Assembly: GCA_030266325.1 (NCBI GenBank)
Contig: JAJDHT010000011.1
Location: 1-42,536 of the forward strand
DNA: 42,536 nt
From: Ruminococcaceae bacterium OttesenSCG-928-I18
Lineage (GTDB): Bacteria > Bacillota > Clostridia > Oscillospirales > Ruminococcaceae
Direction of reading: 5' to 3'
The position numbers were made by a program, and so were the translations under genes. Shown piece by piece: positions 1-6,268 of the stretch (position 1 is its first letter; each line of letters begins with the position of its first letter). The notes below the pieces were generated by a model. It was given only the letters and a program-made list of their open reading frames with translations, did not search any database and was not told the DNA's origin.

Positions 1-487
1 TCCCCTGCTTCAATGCTTTTTCAACGGTAATCCTGTAAGCCAACAAATCTTTTACCAGTTCGTCGATTGCAGGAACAGCCTTTTCTCGCATCATTTGTAA
101 TTTTTCTTCATCTATACACCCGCTATCAGCAATGTCCATAATGTAATTGGCTATCTTGTCTGCGTTTCGAAGTTCTGACAATAAAGCGTTAGTTGTCCGG
201 TCAAGCTCTGTGCATGCCGGTTCAAAAACGTTTCCCTTCCCCAAGGGGCAAAGGGTTGCACAATAATGCGGGCGGAGTTCTGGCTTATGGTAGACGTCGA
301 TCATAAGCACGACCTCTTCGGGGTATGGAATCAAAACCCCGGTTTCAATGCGCTGCACTCGCGTTCGATCGATCCCCGTCTCCTCAGCGACCCCATCCAT
401 GCTCGAAAGCCGTTCATTGAACGCTGCCGCCTCTTTTCGTGCGCTACGAAATAATGTTTCCTGTTCTTTCGTGGCCTTTTTGGGCAT
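1..487 (-). CDS. XRE-type HTH regulator, 3' end cut by window edge
   Basis: This leftward gene is open from an ATG at 487 to the window edge, giving 162 codons without a stop. An AGGGGGAA ribosome binding site sits 5-6 bases before the ATG. Residues about 25-50 form a helix-turn-helix region (SSMDGVAEETGIDRTRVQRIE), with typical XRE spacing. The remainder is helical and charged and contains two cysteines in CATLCPLGKG. It is the last visible gene of the leftward early operon of the element, after the Cro-like gene. Probable role: DNA-binding regulator of the mobile element. The protein lacks its C-terminus here, so length and family cannot be completed. Confidence 0.72.
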   Translation of the reverse strand, partial: MPKKATKEQETLFRSARKEAAAFNERLSSMDGVAEETGIDRTRVQRIETGVLIPYPEEVVLMIDVYHKPELRPHYCATLCPLGKGNVFEPACTELDRTTNALLSELRNADKIANYIMDIADSGCIDEEKLQMMREKAVPAIDELVKDLLAYRITVEKALKQG

Positions 488-537
488 GGTTTTTCCCCCT
501 ATTTCCCCTTATAATGTATATATAGATATAACCACTC

Positions 538-611
538 CAGGAAGCGCCCCGCGAAAGGAGGACTCGGCTGTGAGCATGCAACCGAGATAAGGGAAAACAG
601 GACGCTTCCTG
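538..611. repeat. Nested inverted repeat between two early genes
   Basis: CAGGAAGCG (538-546) is matched by CGCTTCCTG (603-611), a perfect 9-bp inverted repeat. Inside it lies a second short repeat, CTCGG/CCGAG, around a GCATGC core. The segment fills the gap between the small HTH gene and the next leftward gene, so the leftward transcript could fold here. There is no T-tract, so a simple terminator is unlikely. RNA processing or an element-specific site is possible; function unknown. Confidence 0.35.
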
Positions 612-617
612 CAGGGG

Positions 618-857
618 TTATCTCACTTCCCTGCTCATTGCTCTCGCAATCCTCACCAGGGTGGTTTCTTTACCCCACAGGCCGCCAACATTACCAAAGC
701 CATACTTCTCTCTGTTCCGCTCAATGGTGCGCCTGCTTAGCCCTGTCGCTATTGCTACTTCCTTAAGCCCTACAACCTTCGTCCTTGAATTGGTATTGAA
801 GTGTTCCATGAGGCCTTCTAAAGTGTCCAGAAAAACTTCGTCTTGATATTTGTTCAT
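618..857 (-). CDS. Small HTH DNA-binding protein (79 aa)
   Basis: A 79-residue protein with a single recognisable helix-turn-helix at about residues 29-52 (VGLKEVAIATGLSRRTIERN), of the kind seen in phage and plasmid regulators. The remainder is too short to carry another domain. It lies third in the leftward early operon of the integrated element, 35 bases after the preceding gene. Likely a small transcription factor or excisionase-like accessory protein; the sequence alone does not decide. A CGGAAAATG context gives only a modest ribosome binding site (GAGGCGG a few bases upstream). Confidence 0.65.
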   Translation of the reverse strand: MNKYQDEVFLDTLEGLMEHFNTNSRTKVVGLKEVAIATGLSRRTIERNREKYGFGNVGGLWGKETTLVRIARAMSREVR

Positions 858-892
858 TTTCCGCCTCCTCTCGCACTCTGTAGGGTTTCATC

Positions 893-1123
893 CTACGCCG
901 CCTCCGGCGACCAAACCATCATATTCAAAAGCATCATTTCGCCCATTAGGTCATCATGGCGCCTTCTCTCGGACACACTGAACCGATCCACAAATTTCAT
1001 ACTATCCAGTTCGATATTGATCTTGGCCAACCGCCAAGCCTTTTTCAGGGCCTCCGATTTGTTATTTCCCAACGTGCGGAGGTAATGGGCTTTTTTCATG
1101 ATTTCTGAAAGATTGTATTTCAT
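893..1123 (-). CDS. Small phage/ICE-type hypothetical protein (76 aa)
   Basis: The start at 1123 is supported by AAGGAGG about 7 bases upstream; a longer open frame upstream overlaps the preceding gene and is not needed. The N-terminus (LSEIMKKAHYLR, then SEALKKAWRLAKI) is a short helical pattern that recurs in small early proteins of Firmicutes prophages and conjugative elements. No catalytic motif is visible. The gene follows the Cro-like regulator by 11 bases and is co-transcribed leftward from the promoter at 1386-1414. Function unknown. Confidence 0.6.
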   Translation of the reverse strand: MKYNLSEIMKKAHYLRTLGNNKSEALKKAWRLAKINIELDSMKFVDRFSVSERRRHDDLMGEMMLLNMMVWSPEAA

Positions 1124-1134
1124 TGGGGGCCTCC

Positions 1135-1341
1135 TTATGCCGTTTCTTTTGCTTCCCTGAAAGCGTCTATGATATCGTCGGTAGTTACCTTGTAGAGGGC
1201 GGCGAGGGCTTTGGCTTGTGCTAAGCTGGGTTCGTAAACGCCTTGTTCCCAATAAGAAACGGAAGACTGTTTCGCCCCTACCTCAATCGCCACATCCATT
1301 TGCGTCATGGCTACTTGCCGCCTCATATCGGCTAGCTTCAT
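1135..1341 (-). CDS. Cro-like XRE regulator (68 aa)
   Basis: A 68-residue single-domain protein that is almost entirely an HTH_3/XRE fold: QVAMTQMDVAIEVGAKQSSVSYWEQG is the classic pattern with Q at helix 2 and SSVSYWE as recognition helix. It is the first gene of the leftward operon and faces the rightward operon that encodes a larger XRE repressor, the arrangement of Cro against CI in temperate phages and ICEs. Both proteins share the SVSYWEQG/TLSYWEQG recognition-helix end, which suggests that they read the same operators at 1368-1437. Confidence 0.82.
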   Translation of the reverse strand: MKLADMRRQVAMTQMDVAIEVGAKQSSVSYWEQGVYEPSLAQAKALAALYKVTTDDIIDAFREAKETA

Positions 1342-1367
1342 TTTTTACACCTCGCCTTCCTGTGATA

Positions 1368-1437
1368 ATCGAGTGGCTTGATATTATAATACATCGACTC
1401 ACTCGATATGTCAATAGGGTTTATGAACTTAATCGAT
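1368..1437. promoter_or_regulatory. Operator cluster of the genetic switch
   Basis: Three related sites lie between the divergent regulators: ATCGA-N5-TTGAT (1368-1382), the perfect dyad ATCGA-N5-TCGAT (1393-1407), and ATCGAT (1432-1437). The first two have centres 25 bp apart. The perfect dyad sits inside the 17-bp spacer of the leftward promoter, where bound repressor would block polymerase. Assignment to the two XRE proteins is inference from position and symmetry. Confidence 0.55.
1386..1414 (-). promoter_or_regulatory. Leftward early promoter
   Basis: On the minus strand TTGACA (1409-1414) is followed after exactly 17 bases by TATTAT (1386-1391), a near-consensus housekeeping promoter. 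It fires toward the Cro-like gene. The operator dyad at 1393-1407 lies within the spacer. Confidence 0.72.
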
Positions 1438-1442
1438 ATTTG

Positions 1443-1471
1443 TTGTTGTGCACAAAATTATCAACTATACT
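1443..1471 (+). promoter_or_regulatory. Rightward promoter for the repressor operon
   Basis: TTGTTG (1443-1448), a 17-base spacer and TATACT (1466-1471) point toward the DUF4041 gene and, through it, the repressor. The predicted start of transcription, near 1478, leaves a short leader. Confidence 0.6.
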
Positions 1472-1509
1472 GATAGATAATCAACAATTTTTTTATGGAT
1501 GGTGCTGGC

Positions 1510-2814
1510 ATGTCTTTATTGGGTGGCAAAGAAAAACAGGAAATTGAATCGCTTAAAAAGCAATTGAACGAATATTATTCTTGGATTCAGCATCTCGAGT
1601 CTCAATTATCGCCAGACCATCAGCAGATAATTCAGATAAAGAAGGATTTGTCTTTTCTTGAACAGCAACTCAGCCTAAAAAACTCAGAACTTCAATCAGT
1701 TGCTAATGAAGTAGCAGCACTTTATAAAAGAAAAGAACTACTGAGTTCCGAGATTGTTCAACTTGACGATGAGGTGCTCTATCAAGATTTTGCTTTGTAT
1801 CGCCCTGTTTACAATTTTGCCAACTCAGATGAATACAAAAACCGCCTTGACTGGATTAGACAACAACAAAAAAACATGATCAAGTCTAAGACAGCAGTAA
1901 ATTTCTTTGCCGGTTGGACTGTAGATGGAAGCAAGGCCAAGGGCACTAAAATGAACAATGATAATATCAAACAAATATTAAGGACGTTCAACACGGAGTG
2001 CGAAAACGCCATAGACCGCGTAAAGTTCAACAACACTGATAGTATGCGCAAACGCATCATTAAGTCTTATGAGTCGCTCAACAAACTCAATGAGACTGTG
2101 AAAATCCAACTGCGCCCTGAATACCTTAATCTAAAGCTAGAGGAATTAAACCTTGCGATAGAATATGCTATGAAAAAACAGGAGGAGAAAGAAGAGCAAC
2201 GGCGAATACGCGAGGAGTTACGGGAACAGCAAAAATTACAAAAAGAAATTGAGGAAGCCCGCAAAGCTCTTGCAAAGGAGCAGACGCACTATAAAAATGC
2301 CCTTGCCTCTATCGACACTCAACTTTCCTCTGCTTCTGAGGAACATAGGGCTGATTTAGAAGCGAAACGCAACGAAATATTGTCAAGACTCGGCGATTTA
2401 GACGAATCTATCAAGCAGGTTGATTATCGCGAAGCAAATCAAAAGGCAGGCTATGTTTACATTATTTCCAATATTGGCACTTTCGGTGAAGGCGTATATA
2501 AAATTGGCATGACACGCCGCCTGGAGCCGATGGATAGAGTGGCAGAACTCGGCGATGCTTCAGTGCCTTTTGTTTTTGATGTGCACGCCATGATTTTCTC
2601 GGAAGACGCACCAAAGCTTGAGTCTTCACTTCACAAGGCATTTGATTCACGAAAGGTCAACTGCGTAAACACAAGAAAAGAATTTTTTCGCTGTACGCTT
2701 GATGAAATTAAGCAAGTTGTTCGCAAAAACCATGATAAAACCGTAGAGTTTACCGATTTGCCTGAAGCGGAACACTACCGCCAATCTCTGCAAATGAGGA
2801 AACAGAGGACATAA
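1510..2814 (+). CDS. DUF4041 / T5orf172 (GIY-YIG-like) protein
   Basis: About 434 residues. The N-terminal third is coiled coil (LKKQLNEYYSWIQHLESQL onward); the middle matches the DUF4041 pattern (WTVDGSKAKG, NTECENAIDRVKFNN); a second charged coil (KKQEEKEEQRRIRE) precedes a C-terminal T5orf172/MUG113 domain from about residue 310. That domain begins GYVYIISN and continues VYKIGMTRR and LHKAFDSRKVN, which belongs to the GIY-YIG-like superfamily. Such proteins are common in prophages beside the lysogeny genes, but their substrate is not established. I prefer the ATG at 1510, which has GGATGG before it; the ATG at 1495 lacks a ribosome binding site. It is the first gene of the repressor transcript. 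Confidence 0.8.
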   Translation: MSLLGGKEKQEIESLKKQLNEYYSWIQHLESQLSPDHQQIIQIKKDLSFLEQQLSLKNSELQSVANEVAALYKRKELLSSEIVQLDDEVLYQDFALYRPVYNFANSDEYKNRLDWIRQQQKNMIKSKTAVNFFAGWTVDGSKAKGTKMNNDNIKQILRTFNTECENAIDRVKFNNTDSMRKRIIKSYESLNKLNETVKIQLRPEYLNLKLEELNLAIEYAMKKQEEKEEQRRIREELREQQKLQKEIEEARKALAKEQTHYKNALASIDTQLSSASEEHRADLEAKRNEILSRLGDLDESIKQVDYREANQKAGYVYIISNIGTFGEGVYKIGMTRRLEPMDRVAELGDASVPFVFDVHAMIFSEDAPKLESSLHKAFDSRKVNCVNTRKEFFRCTLDEIKQVVRKNHDKTVEFTDLPEAEHYRQSLQMRKQRT

Positions 2815-2816
2815 GC

Positions 2817-3215
2817 ATGAATAGAATCCAAGAACTCAGAAAACGGGCAGGCTTGAGCCAAACAGAGTTGGCAAAAAAGCTTGGGGTCGTACAGAGTACA
2901 TTATCTTATTGGGAGCAAGGGAAATATGATATTGACAATGACTCCCTTCTTAGGCTCGCTGAAATGTTTGATTGCACCACCGACTACATCCTCGGACGCT
3001 CTGACTCTCCCGCCCCCCAGCCTTACTCCAACGAACACAACGTCACCACTGCCCCAGCTGAGAGCGAGGCACAACAAAAAAGCCCCCAGCAAGAAGCTGA
3101 GGGAGATCGGTACAGTCCTTTAATAATGGAGATTTTGGATTTACTGGCTAAGCTTGACGGTGATAATTTGGATAAAGCGTTAAGCTACATTAAGTTTTTG
3201 GAGGACGAAAAATGA
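2817..3215 (+). CDS. CI-like XRE repressor (132 aa)
   Basis: The N-terminal XRE domain (residues about 4-60: LRKRAGLSQTELAKKLGV, TLSYWEQGKY, TTDYILGRSD) is followed by a Ser/Pro/Gln-rich linker and a short helical C-terminus (ILDLLAKLDGDNLDKALSYIKFL) of the type found in small Gram-positive phage repressors; there is no LexA-like S24 protease domain. GAGGAC precedes the ATG. The stop overlaps the start of the lipoprotein gene by four bases, so the two are translationally coupled. Inferred role: maintenance repressor of the element, acting on the operators at 1368-1437. Without an S24 domain, induction would need another route, such as an antirepressor or a metalloprotease. Confidence 0.82.
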   Translation: MNRIQELRKRAGLSQTELAKKLGVVQSTLSYWEQGKYDIDNDSLLRLAEMFDCTTDYILGRSDSPAPQPYSNEHNVTTAPAESEAQQKSPQQEAEGDRYSPLIMEILDLLAKLDGDNLDKALSYIKFLEDEK

Positions 3216-3775
3216 AAAAGGTGACGACGCTTGTTTTAATGACGGTAATGTCATTATCCCTTACTTCGTGCGAGGAAAGCAGTAGCGTTGTGACAAATGC
3301 TCCTTCTGTTGTCGCGTCCTCATCGTTCGTGGAACCGACATCCCCGGCCAGCGAAATAAGTTCAATGCCAAACGCCAGAAGTACCAACGTTTCCGATATG
3401 AGTGCGATGGATATTGTCTTGAAGTTACAAGAAACTGGACTTCCAATTGACAACATCGTCGAATACGATGAGGAAACTGACCCCAACGGAAATCTTGGAC
3501 GCCCAAATCAGTACATTCAAAAAGTCAATTTTGCTGACACACGGCTGGAACAGTCAGATGCTAACAGCCCACAAGGCGGAACGGTTGAGATATTCAATAA
3601 CGCAGAAGATGCCCAAGCTAGGTATGACTATGTTGATGAAATAGGCAGGCAGTATTCTGCTTTGGGTTATTACCTTTACCTCTACGATAATATTTTGCTT
3701 CGTGTCGTTTACGACCTGACTCCGACTCAGGCCGAAGAATATCAGGCGGCATTTGAGGCACTTACGCAACAATAG
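3212..3775 (+). CDS. Lipoprotein in the lysogeny module
   Basis: The first 20 residues are a lipoprotein signal: MKK, a hydrophobic stretch, and the lipobox LTSC with the modified cysteine at residue 20. A Ser/Thr/Pro-rich spacer (about 21-60) leads to a compact domain with a repeated short-alpha/beta look (VEIFNNAEDAQARYDYVDEIGRQYSALGYYLYLYDNILLRV). The mature protein should sit on the outer face of the membrane. It is coupled to the repressor gene by a four-base overlap and so should be made in the lysogen. In streptococcal phage TP-J34 and relatives a lipoprotein gene in the same place causes superinfection exclusion. Such a role here is inference from position; no sequence match is claimed. 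Confidence 0.78.
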   Translation: MKKVTTLVLMTVMSLSLTSCEESSSVVTNAPSVVASSSFVEPTSPASEISSMPNARSTNVSDMSAMDIVLKLQETGLPIDNIVEYDEETDPNGNLGRPNQYIQKVNFADTRLEQSDANSPQGGTVEIFNNAEDAQARYDYVDEIGRQYSALGYYLYLYDNILLRVVYDLTPTQAEEYQAAFEALTQQ

Positions 3776-3796
3776 CCCCCGCCTGACAGCAAAGGC

Positions 3797-3949
3797 CTAC
3801 ATACCCGGTAATCCTTTCAAATAATCACGAAGCATAATCTGTTTTCTTCGCGGCAACTTTTCCAGACGATCAGCTATTGCTTTTCTATCTATCTTTGGTT
3901 TTTGCGCATATTCTTGACCCTTTTTCTTGTGTTCTTCACATTCACTCAT
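3797..3949 (-). CDS. Small basic protein (50 aa) with its own promoter
   Basis: A 50-residue leftward frame starts at ATG 3949 with GGAGG eight bases upstream and ends at a TAG at 3797. The sequence is strongly charged (EEHKKKGQEYAQKPKIDRKAIADRLEKLPRR) and predicted helical, with one cysteine. A good promoter lies directly upstream at 3989-4017, and an ATCGAT motif like the switch operators lies between the promoter and the ribosome binding site. It is convergent with the lipoprotein gene and divergent from the next rightward gene. I do not recognise the family. Excisionase, antirepressor or another small regulator are the plausible options. It is supported by signals rather than homology. 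Confidence 0.6.
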   Translation of the reverse strand: MSECEEHKKKGQEYAQKPKIDRKAIADRLEKLPRRKQIMLRDYLKGLPGM

Positions 3950-3988
3950 TTCAATTACCTCCATTCACTATCGATCGGGCATGAATGA

Positions 3989-4017
3989 AGAATAGCACAA
4001 CACTCGGTTGTATTCAA
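3989..4017 (-). promoter_or_regulatory. Promoter of the 50-aa gene
   Basis: On the minus strand TTGAAT (4012-4017), a 17-base spacer and TATTCT (3989-3994) stand 40 bases before the small gene's ATG. The ATCGAT at 3970-3975 lies just downstream of the expected transcription start and could be an operator. Confidence 0.58.
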
Positions 4018-4137
4018 TTGGCAAAACCACCAAATACAACCCAAAAAGATTTGATCTAGGTTTCCAATTTGTAACTTGACCTATATGTAGTGTTTTTTAT
4101 CGTTTCCAGGGGATCATAACACAAGAGGGTTTTAGCT

Positions 4138-4830
4138 TTGGGATTTCTGCGAAAGCTTTTAGGGACACCAAAAACCTCAGCGCCTGCTGCCGGGGCTTCT
4201 TCGAATAGCCTAATACCTTCCCCCGGCCCAATGATTCCAAACCAAGAATGGCTTGTATCCGTTTCATTTGGAGATTCCACGTCAAAGAATATGCCAAAGG
4301 CCCTCCACCTAGCCCGCGAGGCTTTTAAATTTGAACAATATGAGCACGAGGGAACCAAGGTGTATCAAGCATGGTTTAGGGCCTTTCCTGATGATTTCTT
4401 AAGGTTTACACGTCTGTATGAGATGGTCGAGAAGTGGAAATCTACCGCCTGTATGGTAAACGGGCAACTGATTGATCGAAAAGTCATCGGTGGTATTAAA
4501 TATTGTTATGGAGACAAGTGCCGTAATGGAAGAAATGACTTCTGTTTTGGGGCATCGGAATACACGGAAAATCCCTTTGGTTGCCACCGTCTTCAGATAT
4601 CCACCTACAACAACCCTTGGTGGACATTCGGCGCTTGGCAAGGGAACACCTTCTTCGTAGACAAGGTGGCCATGAGAAGCCGCATAGACCAATACAGTAC
4701 GGCCTATAGGGCTTGCCCGGACTTCGACTACACCGCAATCCTACAGCGACTATATGCCCTACCTGACCGCCTCACACGCTCACAGTATCAGCAGATACAG
4801 TACGGCAACACCCAGAGGTACCTGAGATAA
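4138..4830 (+). CDS. Cysteine-containing protein of unknown function beside integrase
   Basis: Starts at a TTG (4138) with AGAGGG seven bases upstream and ends one base into the integrase start (TAATG), so the two genes are translationally coupled. The 230 residues open with GFLRKLLG, an amphipathic or membrane-touching start, then a Pro/Ser-rich linker. The core contains a cysteine cluster around residues 110-150 (ACMVNG, YCYGDKC, DFCFG, FGCHR) that could bind a metal. The C-terminus is polar. I do not recognise the family. Its place between the lysogeny genes and integrase, with AT-rich composition, marks it as cargo or an accessory recombination gene of the element. Confidence 0.68.
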   Translation: MGFLRKLLGTPKTSAPAAGASSNSLIPSPGPMIPNQEWLVSVSFGDSTSKNMPKALHLAREAFKFEQYEHEGTKVYQAWFRAFPDDFLRFTRLYEMVEKWKSTACMVNGQLIDRKVIGGIKYCYGDKCRNGRNDFCFGASEYTENPFGCHRLQISTYNNPWWTFGAWQGNTFFVDKVAMRSRIDQYSTAYRACPDFDYTAILQRLYALPDRLTRSQYQQIQYGNTQRYLR

Positions 4831-5888
4831 TGCCTAGACGAGATTGGACTGATGGGCTGTATCTGCGCCCTGATGGGCTGTATGAGAAAAGTCTCACCAT
4901 TAAAGGAAAACGGAAAATGTTCCGCGATCGTGATCCAAAAAAAGTGTGGGACAAATATCATCATCATGAGGAAACAATTGAGCGCGGCCATTATTTTCGT
5001 GATGTGGCGGATGAATGGGAAAAAGAACACTTGCCAACAGTTACACACAACACCAAAATGGGATACATGCCAGCTTATAAACGTATTAAAGAATATTTCG
5101 GAGACGAAAGAGTTGCCGATATTTCAGTGCGTGATATTGAACATTACATTCGGAATTTTTCGAAAACACGCGGATATAAAACTACAACCAACGAATTGCT
5201 TATAGTTCGCTTAATTTTTGATTTTGCTTGTACAAAAGGGTATTTATCAGCTAATCCCGCGACTCATGTGCATGTCCCTAAAAACCTCGCGAGAGAACCA
5301 CGAAAGTTCCCGTCCGATGAAGAAATAAACGTCGTAAAAATCAACCACGACGGACTTTTTGGCCTTCTTTTTTATCTGATTTTATACACCGGGTGCAGGG
5401 TTAGCGAGGCGATGGCCTTGCAATGGAACGACATTGACTTTGATAATAATGAGGTCATTGTGCGCAAATCTGTATATTATGAGAATAATAAGCCAATCAT
5501 AAAAGAACCCAAAACAAAACGCGGCACTCGCAACGTTATACTGCTGGACAAATTGCGCAAAATATTGTATCCTATTAAAGGCAAACCGGACGCATATATA
5601 TTTTCAAAAGACGGTAGCCCTCTCATCTTTTCGGCCGTAAGGAAGGGCATCAACCGGTACAGGGCAGACCACGGGATAGAGACCACGCCCCACCAATTAA
5701 GGCATGCCTTTGCAACTATGCTCTTCGAGGCCGGAATCGACGCGAAGACCGCTCAGTATCTTCTCGGGCACGCCCAAATAAGCACAACAATGGACACCTA
5801 CACAGAGCTACGAAATAGGCAGCTTTTAGACGCCGCGAAAAAACTAAACGACATCGACATTGACACAGTGCCTGCACAGGAACCTTAA
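4830..5888 (+). CDS. int: Tyrosine recombinase (integrase)
   Basis: A 352-residue phage-type integrase. Residues about 1-45 are a small arm-site binding region (DGLYLRPDGLYEKSLTIKGKRK), 50-150 the SAM-like core-binding domain (FRDVADEWEKEHLPTV onward), and 165-335 the catalytic domain. The active-site set is visible: R190 in TGCRVSEA, a lysine near 228-230 (EPKTKRGTR), H288 and R291 in HQLRH, H314 in LLGHA and the nucleophile Y324 in MDTYTEL. It is the last gene of the element; its stop is 28 bases from the tRNA-His remnant, so it is placed to cut the adjacent attachment site. It should integrate and, with an excisionase, excise the element. Confidence 0.95.
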   Translation: MPRRDWTDGLYLRPDGLYEKSLTIKGKRKMFRDRDPKKVWDKYHHHEETIERGHYFRDVADEWEKEHLPTVTHNTKMGYMPAYKRIKEYFGDERVADISVRDIEHYIRNFSKTRGYKTTTNELLIVRLIFDFACTKGYLSANPATHVHVPKNLAREPRKFPSDEEINVVKINHDGLFGLLFYLILYTGCRVSEAMALQWNDIDFDNNEVIVRKSVYYENNKPIIKEPKTKRGTRNVILLDKLRKILYPIKGKPDAYIFSKDGSPLIFSAVRKGINRYRADHGIETTPHQLRHAFATMLFEAGIDAKTAQYLLGHAQISTTMDTYTELRNRQLLDAAKKLNDIDIDTVPAQEP

Positions 5889-5916
5889 ATATTATACGTT
5901 GGTTCGTTTTATTGGC

Positions 5917-5944
5917 ATGGGTTCAAATCCCATTATCCACCCCA
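5917..5944 (+). other. Attachment site: 3' remnant of a tRNA-His gene
   Basis: ATGGG-TTCAAAT-CCCAT (5917-5933) is a perfect tRNA T-arm. It is followed by a seven-base acceptor strand TATCCAC, a C discriminator (5941) and CCA (5942-5944). A C at position 73 is the mark of tRNA-His. No D-arm or anticodon arm precedes it. This is what a phage-type integrase leaves when it inserts into the 3' end of a tRNA gene: the element carries a copy that repairs the gene at its far end. The intact tRNA-His should therefore lie left of the window, at the other end of the element. Confidence 0.85.
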
Positions 5945-5947
5945 CTG

Positions 5948-5976
5948 AAAAGCGAACGCCAGCGTTCGCTTTTTCT
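5948..5976 (+). terminator. Terminator of the interrupted tRNA-His gene
   Basis: AGCGAACG (5951-5958), loop CCAG and CGTTCGCT (5963-5970) form an 8-bp stem followed by TTTTTC. It directly follows the tRNA-His remnant and would have been the tRNA's terminator before insertion; it now also ends the integrase transcript. Confidence 0.85.
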
Positions 5977-5998
5977 ATTGTTTTAAAAGAAGGGGCTC

Positions 5999-6028
5999 TT
6001 TACTCAGATTCCTTCTTTTACCTATACA
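5999..6028 (+). promoter_or_regulatory. Probable tRNA-Gln promoter
   Basis: TTTACT (5999-6004) and TATACA (6023-6028) are 18 bases apart and end 13 bases before the tRNA. The match to consensus is moderate. Confidence 0.42.
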
Positions 6029-6041
6029 GAGGCAGCCATGC

Positions 6042-6116
6042 TGGCCCGTCGGCAAGCGGTAAGCCACCAGACTTTGACTCTGGCATTCGTAGGTTCGAAT
6101 CCTGCCGGGCCAACCA
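6042..6116 (+). tRNA. tRNA-Gln (anticodon TTG)
   Basis: Full cloverleaf: acceptor TGGCCCG pairs with CGGGCCA (6106-6112); D-arm GGC/GCC with AAGCGGTAA loop; anticodon stem CCAGA/TCTGG with loop CTTTGAC giving anticodon TTG; T-arm GTAGG-TTCGAAT-CCTGC; discriminator A and an encoded CCA (6114-6116). It stands just beyond the tRNA-His remnant, so the two probably formed one small tRNA cluster before the element inserted. Confidence 0.96.
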
Positions 6117-6119
6117 CCC

Positions 6120-6170
6120 AAATGTCAAGCACAGACGAATCATTTTAGTCTGTGCTTGACATTTCTTTTT
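6120..6170 (+). terminator. Terminator after tRNA-Gln
   Basis: A perfect 17-bp stem (6120-6136 with 6148-6164, beginning AAATGTCAAGC) closes an 11-base loop and is followed by CTTTTT. It lies 4 bases after the tRNA. Confidence 0.9.
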
Positions 6171-6268
6171 CATTTAGGAGATTTCCTCGGTCGTTAGGGC
6201 CGGCATACCCACCGGTCTTGGGTTTTCACACAGCTTCTCCCCTAAGGCGTATCCTGTTTGAAGAATCA

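Noticed and set aside
1495-1509. ATG at 1495 as start of the DUF4041 gene
   Set aside because: No ribosome binding site and only about 17 bases from the predicted transcript start; the ATG at 1510 has GGATGG before it.
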